A DNA stretch of 64,000 nucleotides from Pseudomonas sp. GM50 (GTDB taxonomy: Bacteria; Pseudomonadota; Gammaproteobacteria; Pseudomonadales; Pseudomonadaceae): positions 186,001-250,000 of the forward strand of contig NZ_AKJK01000042.1 in assembly GCF_000282375.1 (NCBI RefSeq). Direction: 5' to 3'. Numbering within the stretch: position 1 is the stretch's first letter; each line of letters starts with the position of its first letter. The position numbers and the translations under genes are program-made. Shown in pieces: positions 53,649 to 62,603 of this stretch. Under the pieces are notes generated by a model. That model worked only from the letters and a program-made list of their open reading frames with translations. It ran no database searches and had not been told where the DNA came from.

Positions 53649-53850
53649 GCAGGACGTAAGCCCTCCCACGCACAGCTCGCCATGAAGCAAGCACAAAAGT
53701 GCGCCATTCTAAACCTGGGCGACCAAACCCGATCACTGAATTTGCAGCGACTCCCAAAGCCTATCCACCTCATTTCCGACCGACAACCGTCAAAACCTGT
53801 CGGAAACATTCCCAAAAATCACTCGGTCTGTAGGACGACCACGATCAAAA

Positions 53851-53940
53851 GTGGGAGCGAGCCTGCTCGCGATGGCGGCGTGTCAGGCGACCTCAATGTT
53901 GAATGTGAGAAAGCCTTCGCGGGCAAGCCTCGCTCCTACA
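53851..53940. repeat. Inverted REP-type pair of two variants, overlapping a gene end
   Basis: GTGGGAGCGAGCCTGCTCGC... at 53851-53873 faces TTCGCGGGCAAGCCTCGCTC...(CTACA) at 53916-53940. As at 3761-3843 the two halves are different subtypes. The stop codon TAG of the minus-strand gene at 53936 lies within the CTGTAGGAGCG of the right half. Confidence 0.8.
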
Positions 53941-54931
53941 GTGGATTTTCTATGTCTCCCACATGGGTTACAGGTCTGGCTTGGGCTTGCAGACGCGCAT
54001 TCGCCTGCGTCCAGGTGCCGGTCAGCAAGCTTTTGGGTGACACGCCGTCAAAGCGCCAACGCAAGGCCAGTGCCGCGGGCCGCCGCACCACGTGCTCCAC
54101 CTCGAATGTCCACAACCGCTCGGCCCCTTGAAAGGCTTCGACCTGCGGGCCTTCGAGGATTATTTGCGTGCGACCGCTGAGGTGCAGCAGGTCGCCCGTA
54201 TCGAAATCGATGAACAGCAAACCGGCTCGAGGATTGATCAGCAGGTTGCCCAGGGTGTTGAAGAACAGGTTGCCGGCGAAGTCCGGAATGGTCAGGCGAT
54301 TGCCCTCTACCTGGACGAAACCGGCCTGGCCGCCCCGGTGAGAAACGTCCACCGAGCGTTGGCCATCGACGTCCACATAACTGGCGACAAAGAAGGTATC
54401 GGCGCCGGCGATCATGGCTTTGGCCGCGTCATCCAGCCCACTGAGGTGCTGCGCGATACGCGTCGCCGGATCCGCCAATGGCACCGAGCGAAACTGGCGC
54501 AATTGAATGTATTGCGGGCAATTGCCGAAAGATTGCTCCACCTTCACCTCGAAGCCGCTCGCCGTCACGACGCCAACTCGACCATTGAGACGGTTGCGAC
54601 GTCGCGTGTGCAGCTCAATACCGAGCAGACCGATCGCCGCTCCCTCTTGCAATTGCGCTGGGTCGTCACTGCCAGGCAGGCTGCCGAACTGCAACAGCGT
54701 AGGCTCGGGAGACTTCGCAAAGCCCGGCGCCCCTTCAAGAATACTTGCCCAAGGGTTGCCGTCAGCATCCACCGCGCCGTACAGCATGAACGGCAGTTGC
54801 TGATAGAACATGCGGTGTTGATCCGGCATCTCGCTGCGAATCACCCTACGGCCTAATTCGTCCATTCGCTCGGCGACACCCACATAAGCCTGCAACTGTT
54901 TCTCGCCTGCGTGCCAAGGTGAACGTTCCAT
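53936..54931 (-). CDS. PNPOx-family flavin-nucleotide-binding protein
   Basis: Protein of 331 residues. An N-terminal segment (about 1-40) precedes a pyridoxamine-5'-phosphate-oxidase-like split barrel, with MLYGAVDADGNPWASILEG and a second half that reads DTFFVASYVDVDGQRSVDVS, PDFAGNLFFNTLGNLLINPR and LLFIDFDTGDLLHLSG. The last part is the typical flavin-binding tail. Some relatives carry a ferredoxin reductase domain, which is missing here. ATG 54931 has GGGGAG upstream. The stop is in a REP element. Its neighbour 63 bp upstream is a GST, which hints at redox or detoxification. The substrate is unknown. Confidence 0.85.
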   Translation of the reverse strand: MERSPWHAGEKQLQAYVGVAERMDELGRRVIRSEMPDQHRMFYQQLPFMLYGAVDADGNPWASILEGAPGFAKSPEPTLLQFGSLPGSDDPAQLQEGAAIGLLGIELHTRRRNRLNGRVGVVTASGFEVKVEQSFGNCPQYIQLRQFRSVPLADPATRIAQHLSGLDDAAKAMIAGADTFFVASYVDVDGQRSVDVSHRGGQAGFVQVEGNRLTIPDFAGNLFFNTLGNLLINPRAGLLFIDFDTGDLLHLSGRTQIILEGPQVEAFQGAERLWTFEVEHVVRRPAALALRWRFDGVSPKSLLTGTWTQANARLQAQARPVTHVGDIENPL

Positions 54932-54994
54932 AACGGCTTCTCCCCTGCGCTCATCGCGCAACAAGAACGGCCCGACTGAATCGGGTCGTGAGCA

Positions 54995-55621
54995 TCAGGC
55001 AGTTTTTTGCAAACCGGCGACGGTGCGTGGCATGCCGACAAACCCTGGCAAGGCTTCAATCCGCGCCAGCCAGGCGCGGATGTTGGTGTAGTCGTCCAGC
55101 GACACATTGCCTTCGGGTGCATGGGCGATGTAGCTATACGCGGCGATGTCGGCGATGGTCGGCTCGCTACCGACCAGATAGGGCGTTGCGCCCAGTTCCT
55201 GATCGATCACTTTGAGCCAGGTGTGGGCATAAGCGATCACCTCTTGCGCGTTGTAAGGCGCACCAAACACAGTGATCAGCCTTGCCCTGCCAGGGCCAAA
55301 GGCAATCGGCCCGGCGGCGACCGACAACCAGCGCTGAACCTTGGCCGCACCGACCGGATCAGTTGGCAGCCAGTGGCCGTTGCCGTATTTCAGCGCAAGG
55401 TAGACCAGGATCGCGTTGGAGTCGGCCAGCACCATGCCTTGATCATCAATCACCGGAACCTGACCAAACGGGTTGAGTGCAAGAAAATCCGCTTGCTTGT
55501 GCGCGCCTTTGGCCAAATCGACGAAGATCAGCTCGGTCGGCAGTTGCAGCAGCGACAGCATCAGCTCCACACGGTGAGCATGGCCAGAACGTGGGAAGTT
55601 GTAGAGTTTGATGGCTTGCAT
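54995..55621 (-). CDS. Glutathione S-transferase family protein
   Basis: Protein of 208 residues. The thioredoxin-fold N-terminal domain (about 1-80) has [20 protein letters not shown] (active-site serine region) and [20 protein letters not shown] (glutathione-binding cis-proline and ADSN). The all-helical C-terminal domain follows (about 90-205), with [20 protein letters not shown]. It would conjugate or exchange glutathione with small molecules. ATG 55621 has GGAG upstream. It lies between a flavoprotein gene and a LysR regulator, all on the same strand. Confidence 0.9.
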   Translation of the reverse strand: MQAIKLYNFPRSGHAHRVELMLSLLQLPTELIFVDLAKGAHKQADFLALNPFGQVPVIDDQGMVLADSNAILVYLALKYGNGHWLPTDPVGAAKVQRWLSVAAGPIAFGPGRARLITVFGAPYNAQEVIAYAHTWLKVIDQELGATPYLVGSEPTIADIAAYSYIAHAPEGNVSLDDYTNIRAWLARIEALPGFVGMPRTVAGLQKTA

Positions 55622-55752
55622 GGTCGGCTCCGCTGGCTGGTGGCGCCGTTCAGGAAAGATCAGCGCCGATAGGGGGCTATCTTCCATCCGCAACCAAAAC
55701 AACAGAATAACCAGCAAACGCAATCCATTATTTCATCCAGTGCAATAACCCT

Positions 55753-56655
55753 TCATCCGTGCAGCGCGGGGTGTTCGCGCAGTACCTTCACCGCGAAGTC
55801 GACAAAACTACGGACCCGCACCGGGGCCTTGCGCCCGCCCTGGTAGACCACATGAATGGGCAATGGCGGCAGTTCGAAGTCAGCCAGAACGATTTCCAGC
55901 TCACCGGCGGCGACCTTGCTCGCCACTTGATACGACAGCACTCGGGTCAGGCCCAGCCCCATGGCGGCGGCAGTGATAGCCGCCTGATTGGCGGTGACCA
56001 CAAGACGCGGTTCCGGACGAACGCTGATCGGCTCTCCCCCGTCAAGGAACGGCCAGCTTCTGTGCTGACCGATAGACGAGGTCGCGATGATCGGGGCTGC
56101 GCTCAAATCTGCAGGATGTCGAGGCCGACCATGGTCGGTCAGGAATCCAGGGGAAGCGCAGATCACCCGCCGCACTTCGCCCACGCGAATTGCATGTTGA
56201 TTGCTGTCAGGCAACTCACCGATGCGCACGGCCACATCGATACCCTCCTCGACCATGCTCACCACCCGGTCGACCAATAGAGCGTTGATGCTGACTTCAG
56301 GGAATTGAGTCAGGTAACCGACCATGACCGGCGTGACGAATAACTCACCGAACAATACCGGCGCCGTGATCGTCATTTGCCCACGGGGTTGGGCGTGGCT
56401 CCCGGCTGCCGAATCCTCGGCTTCCTGCACCTCGGTGAGAATTCTCCGACAGTCCTCCAGATAACGTTGACCCGCCTCGCTCAAATGCACACTACGGGTG
56501 GTACGTGTCAGCAACAGCGTGCCAATGCGTTTCTCCAGCGCCGCCACGGCTCGGGTCACGCTGGCCGCCGACATCCCCAACCGCCGCGCCGCCGCCGAGA
56601 AGCCTTGTTCCTGGGCGACGGTGGCGAAGACTTGCATTTCCTGGAAGCGGTCCAT
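55753..56655 (-). CDS. LysR-family transcriptional regulator
   Basis: Protein of 300 residues with the LysR helix-turn-helix (MDRFQEMQVFATVAQEQGFS, LGMSAASVTRAVAALEKRIG) and a type 2 effector domain (about 90-295, EEGIDVAVRIGELPDSN). It belongs to the MDRFQEM sub-branch whose members often control nearby oxidoreductases or GSTs. It lies 131 bp upstream of the GST gene, on the same strand, so GST and flavoprotein are candidate targets. On the other side it is divergent from the phospholipid operon, with 160 bp between. Confidence 0.92.
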   Translation of the reverse strand: MDRFQEMQVFATVAQEQGFSAAARRLGMSAASVTRAVAALEKRIGTLLLTRTTRSVHLSEAGQRYLEDCRRILTEVQEAEDSAAGSHAQPRGQMTITAPVLFGELFVTPVMVGYLTQFPEVSINALLVDRVVSMVEEGIDVAVRIGELPDSNQHAIRVGEVRRVICASPGFLTDHGRPRHPADLSAAPIIATSSIGQHRSWPFLDGGEPISVRPEPRLVVTANQAAITAAAMGLGLTRVLSYQVASKVAAGELEIVLADFELPPLPIHVVYQGGRKAPVRVRSFVDFAVKVLREHPALHG

Positions 56656-56814
56656 GGATTAACTCCTGAGCACTGAAAAACGCGAGGCCGACAGTTCCCG
56701 ATTGGACCTGGATATCGCTGGAAGAGGATGAGTCGTGCAGTTTTACTGGCATTCTGATTATTGTGACGTATAACCCTGAACGTTCACGCTTTCAATTGCT
56801 GAGACCGTATCCAG

Positions 56815-57438
56815 ATGCCCTCCATTTACCAACTGAAACCTGCCTTCCAGAATCTGTTGCGACCGCTGGTTCAGCGATTGTTCGATAACGGCACCACCGC
56901 CAATCAAATCACCGTGCTGGCCGGCGTCATTTCGGTCGTGACGGGCGTCGCGATTGCCTGTTTCGCCAATCACCTGTGGGTTTTTCTGCTGGTCCCCGTG
57001 TGGATGATCCTGCGGATGGCGCTGAACGCCATCGACGGCATGCTGGCCCGGGAATTCGGCCAGCAGTCGCGCCTCGGCGCCTACCTGAATGAACTGTGCG
57101 ATATCGTTGCCGACAGCGCGCTGATCCTGCCTTTTGCCCTGATTCCCGACGTGAGTGTGTTGATTGTGCTGTTGGTCACGCTGTTGGCATTGTTCAGCGA
57201 GTACAGTGGCGTCCTCGGACCAATGATAGGCGCGTCGCGACGTTATGACGGCCCGATGGGCAAGAGCGATCGCGCGTTTGTACTGGGCGTCTTGGCTACC
57301 GGCATTGCGATCAGCTGGATCAACGCGTTGTGGATTAACGTTGTGTTTGCGGTGGTTGCCGTCCTGCTGGCTTACACCTTGGTCAACCGGGTCCGTCTGG
57401 GCCTGAAAGAAGTGCAGGAAAACGCCCCCTCGGCATAA
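56815..57438 (+). CDS. CDP-alcohol phosphotransferase of a ynb-like operon (YnbA-like)
   Basis: Protein of 207 residues with about six membrane helices. The CDP-alcohol phosphatidyltransferase motif D-x2-DG-x2-AR-x8-G-x3-D-x3-D reads NAIDGMLAREFGQQSRLGAY followed by LNELCD. The first and third aspartates are both replaced by asparagine, so metal binding should differ from standard enzymes. I recall the same substitutions in E. coli YnbA, so this is probably a family trait. It would attach a head-group alcohol to CDP-diacylglycerol; the alcohol is unknown. Next come four genes with ynb counterparts, all co-directional. Confidence 0.85.
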   Translation: MPSIYQLKPAFQNLLRPLVQRLFDNGTTANQITVLAGVISVVTGVAIACFANHLWVFLLVPVWMILRMALNAIDGMLAREFGQQSRLGAYLNELCDIVADSALILPFALIPDVSVLIVLLVTLLALFSEYSGVLGPMIGASRRYDGPMGKSDRAFVLGVLATGIAISWINALWINVVFAVVAVLLAYTLVNRVRLGLKEVQENAPSA

Positions 57439-57477
57439 GGCCTCAGCGTAAGGCTCCCCAAGCATAAGGAAAGTGCA

Positions 57478-59235
57478 ATGCGTGAAACTCAGAATCAGAC
57501 CTTCACTACCCACGACGGCGTCGAGCTGTTCTACCGCCATTGGCCGGCCACGGCCCGTAATCCGGGTGAACCGCGCAAGGCTGTGCTGCTGTTTCATCGC
57601 GGTCATGAACACTCGGGGCGCATCGCCCACCTGGTGGATGAACTGGACCTGCCAGCGTTCGACTTCTTTGCCTGGGACGCCCGCGGCCATGGTCAGTCGC
57701 CGGGTGCTCGCGGCGACAGCCCGAGTTTCGCCACCAGCGTGCGGGACGTGCAGACCTTTTGCGATCACCTGAACGCGACCCACCAGATCGACGAAGAGAA
57801 CATGGCCGTGATCGCCCAGAGCGTCGGCGCGGTGATTGCCTCGACCTGGGTCCACGACTATGCACCGCGCATCCGCTCGTTGGTGCTTGCGTCGCCTGCA
57901 TTCAAGGTCAAGCTCTACGTCCCTTTCGCCCGTCCGGGCCTGGCGCTGATGCGCAAGTTTCGCGGCAACTTTTTCGTCAACAGCTACGTCAAGGCCAAGT
58001 TCCTCAGCCACGACCCGGAACGTGTCGCCTCCTACGACAGCGATCCGCTGATCACCAAGGCGATTTCGGTGAATGTGCTGCTCGGCTTGTATGAAGCCGC
58101 CGACCGTGTGGTGGCCGATGCGCAGGCGATTCAAGTGCCGACCCAGCTGCTGATTTCCGGCTCGGATTTTGTGGTCCACCGCAAACCCCAGGAGCAGTTT
58201 TTCGAACGCCTGGGCAGCCTGAAAAAGGAAAAACACATCCTCCCGGGCTTCTTCCACGACACGCTTGGGGAACGTGATCGCGCCGTGGCCGTCGTCAGCG
58301 CCAAACGCTTTATCCTGCAAAACTTTGAATACCCGCTGGACCGCGCCTCGCTGCTCGATGCCGACAAGATCGGCCTGACCTGCGCCGAATCCGAATCCCT
58401 CGCCGCCCCGCTGCCGCACAACTCGTTGCGCGACCTGTACTGGCGCATGACCCGCGCCAGCATGCGCCTGGGCAGCCGGCTGTCCGACGGGGTGAAGCTG
58501 GGCTTCGACACCGGTTTCGACTCCGGCAGCACCCTGGACTACGTGTACCGCAACCAGCCCACCGGCAAGGGCGGGCTCGGGCGGATGATTGATCAGAACT
58601 ACCTGAATTCCATCGGCTGGCGCGGCATTCGCCAGCGCAAACTCAACGTCGAAGAGTTGCTGCGCCTGACCATGGCCAAGCTGCGCGAAGAAGGCCGACC
58701 GGTGCGCATCGTCGACATCGCCGCCGGTCACGGCCGCTACATTCTCGAAGCCTTGCAAGGCGTCAGCCCGCTACCGGAATCGATACTGTTGCGCGATTAC
58801 AGCGACATCAATGTGCGTGACGGTGGTGCGCTGATTCGCGATAAGGGCCTTGGAGACATCGCGCAGTTCGTGAAAGGCGACGCGTTCGACCGCGCCGACC
58901 TGGCGGCACTGGAGCCAAAGCCGACACTGGCGGTGGTGTCCGGTTTGTATGAACTGTTTGCCGACAATGCACTGGTCGGCGGCTCTCTGGCGGGCCTGGC
59001 CGAGGCCGTGGAGCCCGGTGGCTATCTGGTCTACACCGGTCAGCCCTGGCACCCGCAGCTGGAACTGATCGCCCGCGCCCTCACCAGTCACCGTCAAGGC
59101 CAGGCTTGGGTGATGCGTCGGCGCAGCCAGGCGGAAATGGATCAACTGGTGGAAGCAGCGGGTTTTCGTAAAATCACCCAGAGAGTGGATGAATGGGGGA
59201 TCTTCACCGTGTCCCTCGCGCAACGGGTGCAATGA
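57478..59235 (+). CDS. Alpha/beta hydrolase fused to a SAM-dependent methyltransferase (YnbC-like)
   Basis: Protein of 585 residues. The N-terminal half (about 1-285) is a serine aminopeptidase-like alpha/beta hydrolase, with FDFFAWDARGHGQS and the nucleophile elbow AVIAQSVGAVIAS, where the usual GxSxG reads AQSVG. A late histidine is in GFFHDTLGERD. From about 390 a class I methyltransferase domain begins (VRIVDIAAGHGRYILEAL about 408-425). The two-enzyme fusion is characteristic of YnbC. It could trim and methylate a lipid product. AGGAAAG precedes the ATG. The next gene overlaps by ATGA. Confidence 0.87.
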   Translation: MRETQNQTFTTHDGVELFYRHWPATARNPGEPRKAVLLFHRGHEHSGRIAHLVDELDLPAFDFFAWDARGHGQSPGARGDSPSFATSVRDVQTFCDHLNATHQIDEENMAVIAQSVGAVIASTWVHDYAPRIRSLVLASPAFKVKLYVPFARPGLALMRKFRGNFFVNSYVKAKFLSHDPERVASYDSDPLITKAISVNVLLGLYEAADRVVADAQAIQVPTQLLISGSDFVVHRKPQEQFFERLGSLKKEKHILPGFFHDTLGERDRAVAVVSAKRFILQNFEYPLDRASLLDADKIGLTCAESESLAAPLPHNSLRDLYWRMTRASMRLGSRLSDGVKLGFDTGFDSGSTLDYVYRNQPTGKGGLGRMIDQNYLNSIGWRGIRQRKLNVEELLRLTMAKLREEGRPVRIVDIAAGHGRYILEALQGVSPLPESILLRDYSDINVRDGGALIRDKGLGDIAQFVKGDAFDRADLAALEPKPTLAVVSGLYELFADNALVGGSLAGLAEAVEPGGYLVYTGQPWHPQLELIARALTSHRQGQAWVMRRRSQAEMDQLVEAAGFRKITQRVDEWGIFTVSLAQRVQ

Positions 59236-60542
59236 TGGGGGCTGCCCCGAGAGAGCCGGGTTTGCTGAAACCCGCCGTGCTCTGGTTGCTGGTGCTGGCG
59301 CCGTTGTTTTTCGCCAGCTACGGCTTTGCCACGTGGGTCACGGCCCAGCGCAGCGATGTCGGCACCTTCGTTTTCGATTGGGAAACCGCCATGCCCTTCT
59401 GGGCCTGGACCATCGTCCCCTACTGGACGATAGATCTGCTGTACGGTTTTTCGCTGCTGCTGCCCGATAGTCGCCATGAACTCAAGCGCCACGCCTTGCG
59501 CCTGCTGAGTGCTCAAGTGATCTCAGTCAGTTGTTTCCTGTTATGGCCGCTGCGCTTCACCTTCGAACGGCCTGAACTGGATGGAGTGTTCGGCTGGCTG
59601 TTCGCGGTGCTGGCCGGGTTCGACAAGCCGTTCAATCAGGCACCATCGCTGCACATCGCCCTGCTGGTGATTTTGTGGGTGATGTACCAACGGCACTCTC
59701 AAGGGCTGTGGCGCTGGCTGGTGCACGGCTGGTTCGCATTGATCGGGATTTCGGTGCTGACCACTTATCAACATCACTTTATCGACTTACCCACAGGCGC
59801 CCTCGCCGGCTGGCTGTGCGTGTGGTTGTGGCCACTGGATCGGCCCAGCCCCTTGAGTAGCCTGCGGTTGGCCAAGGACCCGAAACGCTGGCGCCTGGCC
59901 CTGCGTTATGGCATCGGCGCGGCGATGTTCGCCCTTCCAGCCTTTGGCCTGGGCGGCGGATGGCTGTGGCTGATCTGGCCCGCCGTGGCGCTGCTGCTGG
60001 TGGCGCTCAACTACACGCTGCTGGACGCCGCCGGGTTTCAGAAACGCGCCGACGGCCGCCTTAGCCCGGCCGCCCGTTGGTTATTTGCGCCTTACGTGGC
60101 AGCGGCGTGGATCAACTCACGGCTTTGGACCCGCAAACATCCACAGCCCAATGAGGTTGTGGATAACGTTTGGCTCGGCAGGCTTCCCGACGCTGAGCAG
60201 TTGGCGCCGTTCAAAGCTGTGGTTGATCTATGCGCTGAGTTGCCGCTCAACCCGAGAGGCCGCGCCTATCAAAACGTTCCGATACTCGACCTGACTGCGC
60301 CTAGCGCTGAGCAATGCCTCGCCGCCGCCCAGGCCATTGAACACCTGCGCCAGCAAGGTCCACTGCTGGTCTGCTGCGCTTTGGGCTATTCACGTAGCGC
60401 CACCGCTATCGCGGCCTGGTTGCTGCACAGTGGTCGAGCGGCCACTGTCGATGCCGCCGTGGCGATGATCCAGGCCGCGCGCCCGCAAGTGGTGCTGCAT
60501 CCGGCCCATCGCCAAGCCCTGGAGAACGCCTATGCCGGTTGA
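59232..60542 (+). CDS. PAP2-type phosphatase fused to a dual-specificity phosphatase (YnbD-like)
   Basis: Protein of 436 residues. The N-terminal half contains membrane helices and a PAP2/inositol-phosphoceramide-synthase-like motif (QAPSLHIALLVILW, then YQHHFIDLPTGALAGW). The C-terminal part (about 300-435) is a cysteine phosphatase of the DSP type, with signature VCCALGYSRSA (Cx5R). The fusion could remove a phosphate from a lipid intermediate at the membrane and a second one in the cytosol. The ATG overlaps the previous stop by ATGA. The gene contains an exact DnaA nonamer at 60158-60166. Confidence 0.87.
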   Translation: MMGAAPREPGLLKPAVLWLLVLAPLFFASYGFATWVTAQRSDVGTFVFDWETAMPFWAWTIVPYWTIDLLYGFSLLLPDSRHELKRHALRLLSAQVISVSCFLLWPLRFTFERPELDGVFGWLFAVLAGFDKPFNQAPSLHIALLVILWVMYQRHSQGLWRWLVHGWFALIGISVLTTYQHHFIDLPTGALAGWLCVWLWPLDRPSPLSSLRLAKDPKRWRLALRYGIGAAMFALPAFGLGGGWLWLIWPAVALLLVALNYTLLDAAGFQKRADGRLSPAARWLFAPYVAAAWINSRLWTRKHPQPNEVVDNVWLGRLPDAEQLAPFKAVVDLCAELPLNPRGRAYQNVPILDLTAPSAEQCLAAAQAIEHLRQQGPLLVCCALGYSRSATAIAAWLLHSGRAATVDAAVAMIQAARPQVVLHPAHRQALENAYAG

Positions 60543-60987
60543 TATGGAACTGCACGTGATCGCCAGCCTGCTGCGCCGGGGCCGCACCCTCGACCAGTTA
60601 TCCACAGGGCTGACCTTGCTGGGTGTGTTGTTCGGCCTGCTGCAACTGCTGCTGATCACCCCGACTGCGCCGTTCTTGATCCTCAGCGCCTGGCTGATCA
60701 TCCTCGGGCTATGGCAAAAATACTGGGCGCTGCGGGTAGCCTTCGACGCTGACCTGTTTACCCTGATGGCCCGCGACGCTGACGCTTTGTCAGACCGCAC
60801 TCAAGCCCTCGACCAGGCCCTGCAAAACCTCGGTCTGCAACCGGCCAACCGCGCCGGCCGGCCCTGGACCGAACGTCAGCGCGGGGGGCTTAAACTGCTG
60901 CGCAAACAGGCTGTCCTGCTGGCCGCCCAAGTGCTGCCACCCTTGGCTGTCATCCTGGCCAGCCCTTGGCTGCCCTTCGCTGGATAA
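60532..60987 (+). CDS. Small membrane protein of the lipid operon
   Basis: Protein of 151 residues with two hydrophobic segments close together (LTLLGVLFGLLQLLLI and FLILSAWLIILGLW, about 27-62), an amphipathic middle, and a third hydrophobic stretch at the C-terminus (VLLAAQVLPPLAVILA). I do not recognise a family. It overlaps the phosphatase gene by 11 bp, so it is translationally coupled and probably a partner of the lipid enzymes. An exact DnaA nonamer is at 60598-60606. Confidence 0.75.
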   Translation: MPVDMELHVIASLLRRGRTLDQLSTGLTLLGVLFGLLQLLLITPTAPFLILSAWLIILGLWQKYWALRVAFDADLFTLMARDADALSDRTQALDQALQNLGLQPANRAGRPWTERQRGGLKLLRKQAVLLAAQVLPPLAVILASPWLPFAG

Positions 60988-60998
60988 GGAAATCGTTC

Positions 60999-61619
60999 AT
61001 GTTCGAACCTGTGGTCGCCACCCTCATCACCTCCATGGCCCGAACCGTTACTGGCGCCCGCAGCCTGTGGATGGGTTGCGCGCCGGAACCCGTGCAGCGC
61101 ATTTATTTTGCCAACCACAGCAGCCACGGCGACTTCGTGCTGCTCTGGGCCTCGCTTCCTTCCGCCCTGCGCAAACTTACGCGACCGGTGGCCGGCAGCG
61201 ACTACTGGAACAAGAGCGCCTTACGCCGTTACATCATCAGCCGGGTGTTCAACGGCGTGCTGATCGATCGCGAGCGCAAGGACCCTGTGGATAACCCGTT
61301 GCAGCCCATGCTCGACGCCCTGGAGAACGGTGATTCGTTGATCATCTTTCCTGAAGGCACGCGCAATCTGGAAGAGGGTTTGCTGCCATTCAAAAGCGGC
61401 CTGTATCACTTGGCAAAACGTTACCCACAGGCCCAAGTGATTCCGGTGTGGATCGCCAACCTCAACCGGGTCATGCCCAAGGGTCGAGTGCTGCCACTGC
61501 CGCTGTTGTGTACCACCAGTTTCGGCGCGCCCCTGCAACTGACCGAAGGCGAGAGCAAAGAGCAGTTCCTTTCACGCAGCCGCGACGCACTGCTGGCCCT
61601 CGCCCCGGAGCATTCCTGA
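60999..61619 (+). CDS. PlsC-like 1-acylglycerol-3-phosphate acyltransferase
   Basis: Protein of 206 residues of the LPLAT family. The catalytic HX4D is visible as YFANHSSHGDFVLLW (about 35), a second block is GVLIDRERKDP, and the phosphate-binding block is IIFPEGTRNLEEG (about 118). It adds an acyl chain to a lysophosphatidate-like acceptor, thereby supplying substrate for the CdsA homologue encoded 1 bp downstream. AAGGAAA precedes ATG 60999. No strong N-terminal membrane helix is seen. Confidence 0.88.
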   Translation: MFEPVVATLITSMARTVTGARSLWMGCAPEPVQRIYFANHSSHGDFVLLWASLPSALRKLTRPVAGSDYWNKSALRRYIISRVFNGVLIDRERKDPVDNPLQPMLDALENGDSLIIFPEGTRNLEEGLLPFKSGLYHLAKRYPQAQVIPVWIANLNRVMPKGRVLPLPLLCTTSFGAPLQLTEGESKEQFLSRSRDALLALAPEHS

Positions 61620-61620
61620 C

Positions 61621-62553
61621 ATGGATAGACAAACCCTGATGCTGTTCGGCGGGATCGGCATGATCCTGGTGCTGGCTTCACTGATTGGCCTGATCCTCAA
61701 ACTGCGCACCCGGGGCACGCCCAATGCAGTCATCGAGAACCTCAACGCCCGCATCAACGCCTGGTGGGTGATGGTGGTCGTGATCGGCATCGCTTTTTGG
61801 CTGGGCACCGGCGCGGTGATCCTGCTGTTTTACGCGGTATCGTTCTATGCGCTACGCGAATTCCTCACCCTCATGCCCACCCGACGCAGCGACTACCCGG
61901 CGCTGGTGGCAGCGTTTTACCTGGCATTGCCGCTGCAATATCTGCTGATCTATTCCGATTGGTACGGACTGTTCTCGATCTTTATTCCGGTGTACGTGTT
62001 TTTGCTGCTGCCGATTCTTGCGTCTCTCGGCGGCGACAGCACGCACTTCCTCGAGCGAGCGTCGAAAGTGCAATGGGGCTTGATGATCGCGGTGTTCTGC
62101 GTGTCGTTCGTCCCCGCCCTGCTGACACTGGACATCGTCGGTTATGAAGGCCGCAACCTGCTGCTGATCGCGTATCTGGTGATCGTGGTGCAGCTGTCAG
62201 ACGTGCTGCAGTACGTATGCGGCAAGTTGTTCGGCAAACACAAAATCGCGCCCACTCTGTCGCCGTCGAAAACCGTTGAAGGCTTTGTCGGCGGCGTTCT
62301 GTTGTCCTCGCTGATTGGCGCGGCCTTGTGGTGGACTACGCCGTTCAGCCCGTGGCAGTCGTTCTTGATTGCGCTGCTGATCAACCTGCTGGGGTTTGCC
62401 GGCGGCATCGTGATGTCGGCGATCAAGCGTGATCGCGGCGTGAAGGATTGGGGACACATGATCGAAGGTCACGGCGGGATGCTGGATCGACTGGATTCAG
62501 TGTGTTTTGCGGCACCGATCTTCTTTCATCTTGTGCGGTATTGGTGGACTTGA
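61621..62553 (+). CDS. CdsA-like phosphatidate cytidylyltransferase (YnbB-like)
   Basis: Protein of 310 residues with about eight membrane helices. The CdsA signature is visible near the end: SAIKRDRGVKDWGHMIEGHG (about 262-281) then GMLDRLDSVCFAAP. It makes CDP-diacylglycerol from phosphatidate and CTP and so activates the lipid for the CDP-alcohol phosphotransferase at the head of the operon. It is a second copy relative to the housekeeping cdsA, which is normally beside dxr or uppS. It starts 1 bp after the acyltransferase stop and ends before a bidirectional terminator. Confidence 0.9.
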   Translation: MDRQTLMLFGGIGMILVLASLIGLILKLRTRGTPNAVIENLNARINAWWVMVVVIGIAFWLGTGAVILLFYAVSFYALREFLTLMPTRRSDYPALVAAFYLALPLQYLLIYSDWYGLFSIFIPVYVFLLLPILASLGGDSTHFLERASKVQWGLMIAVFCVSFVPALLTLDIVGYEGRNLLLIAYLVIVVQLSDVLQYVCGKLFGKHKIAPTLSPSKTVEGFVGGVLLSSLIGAALWWTTPFSPWQSFLIALLINLLGFAGGIVMSAIKRDRGVKDWGHMIEGHGGMLDRLDSVCFAAPIFFHLVRYWWT

Positions 62554-62571
62554 AATAGCTGACCCTCAAAA

Positions 62572-62603
62572 AAAAAGACCGCAGCCAAAGCTGCGGTCTT
62601 TTT
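62572..62603. terminator. Bidirectional terminator between the lipid operon and glmS
   Basis: A 13-bp stem AAAAAGACCGCAG / CTGCGGTCTTTTT with a 6-nt loop (CCAAAG) lies between the convergent stops at 62553 and 62625. T-runs exist on both strands, so it can end transcription from both sides. Confidence 0.9.

Noticed and set aside
53551..53757. A longer N-terminus for the DUF6124 protein
   Set aside because: All three minus frames are open here in part, but the sequence is better explained by paired stems before a good start at 53550.
56758..58758. A 666-codon open frame on the minus strand
   Set aside because: It spans two well-supported plus-strand genes antisense and is rich in His/Gln/Asp, as expected from a shadow of GC-rich coding sequence.
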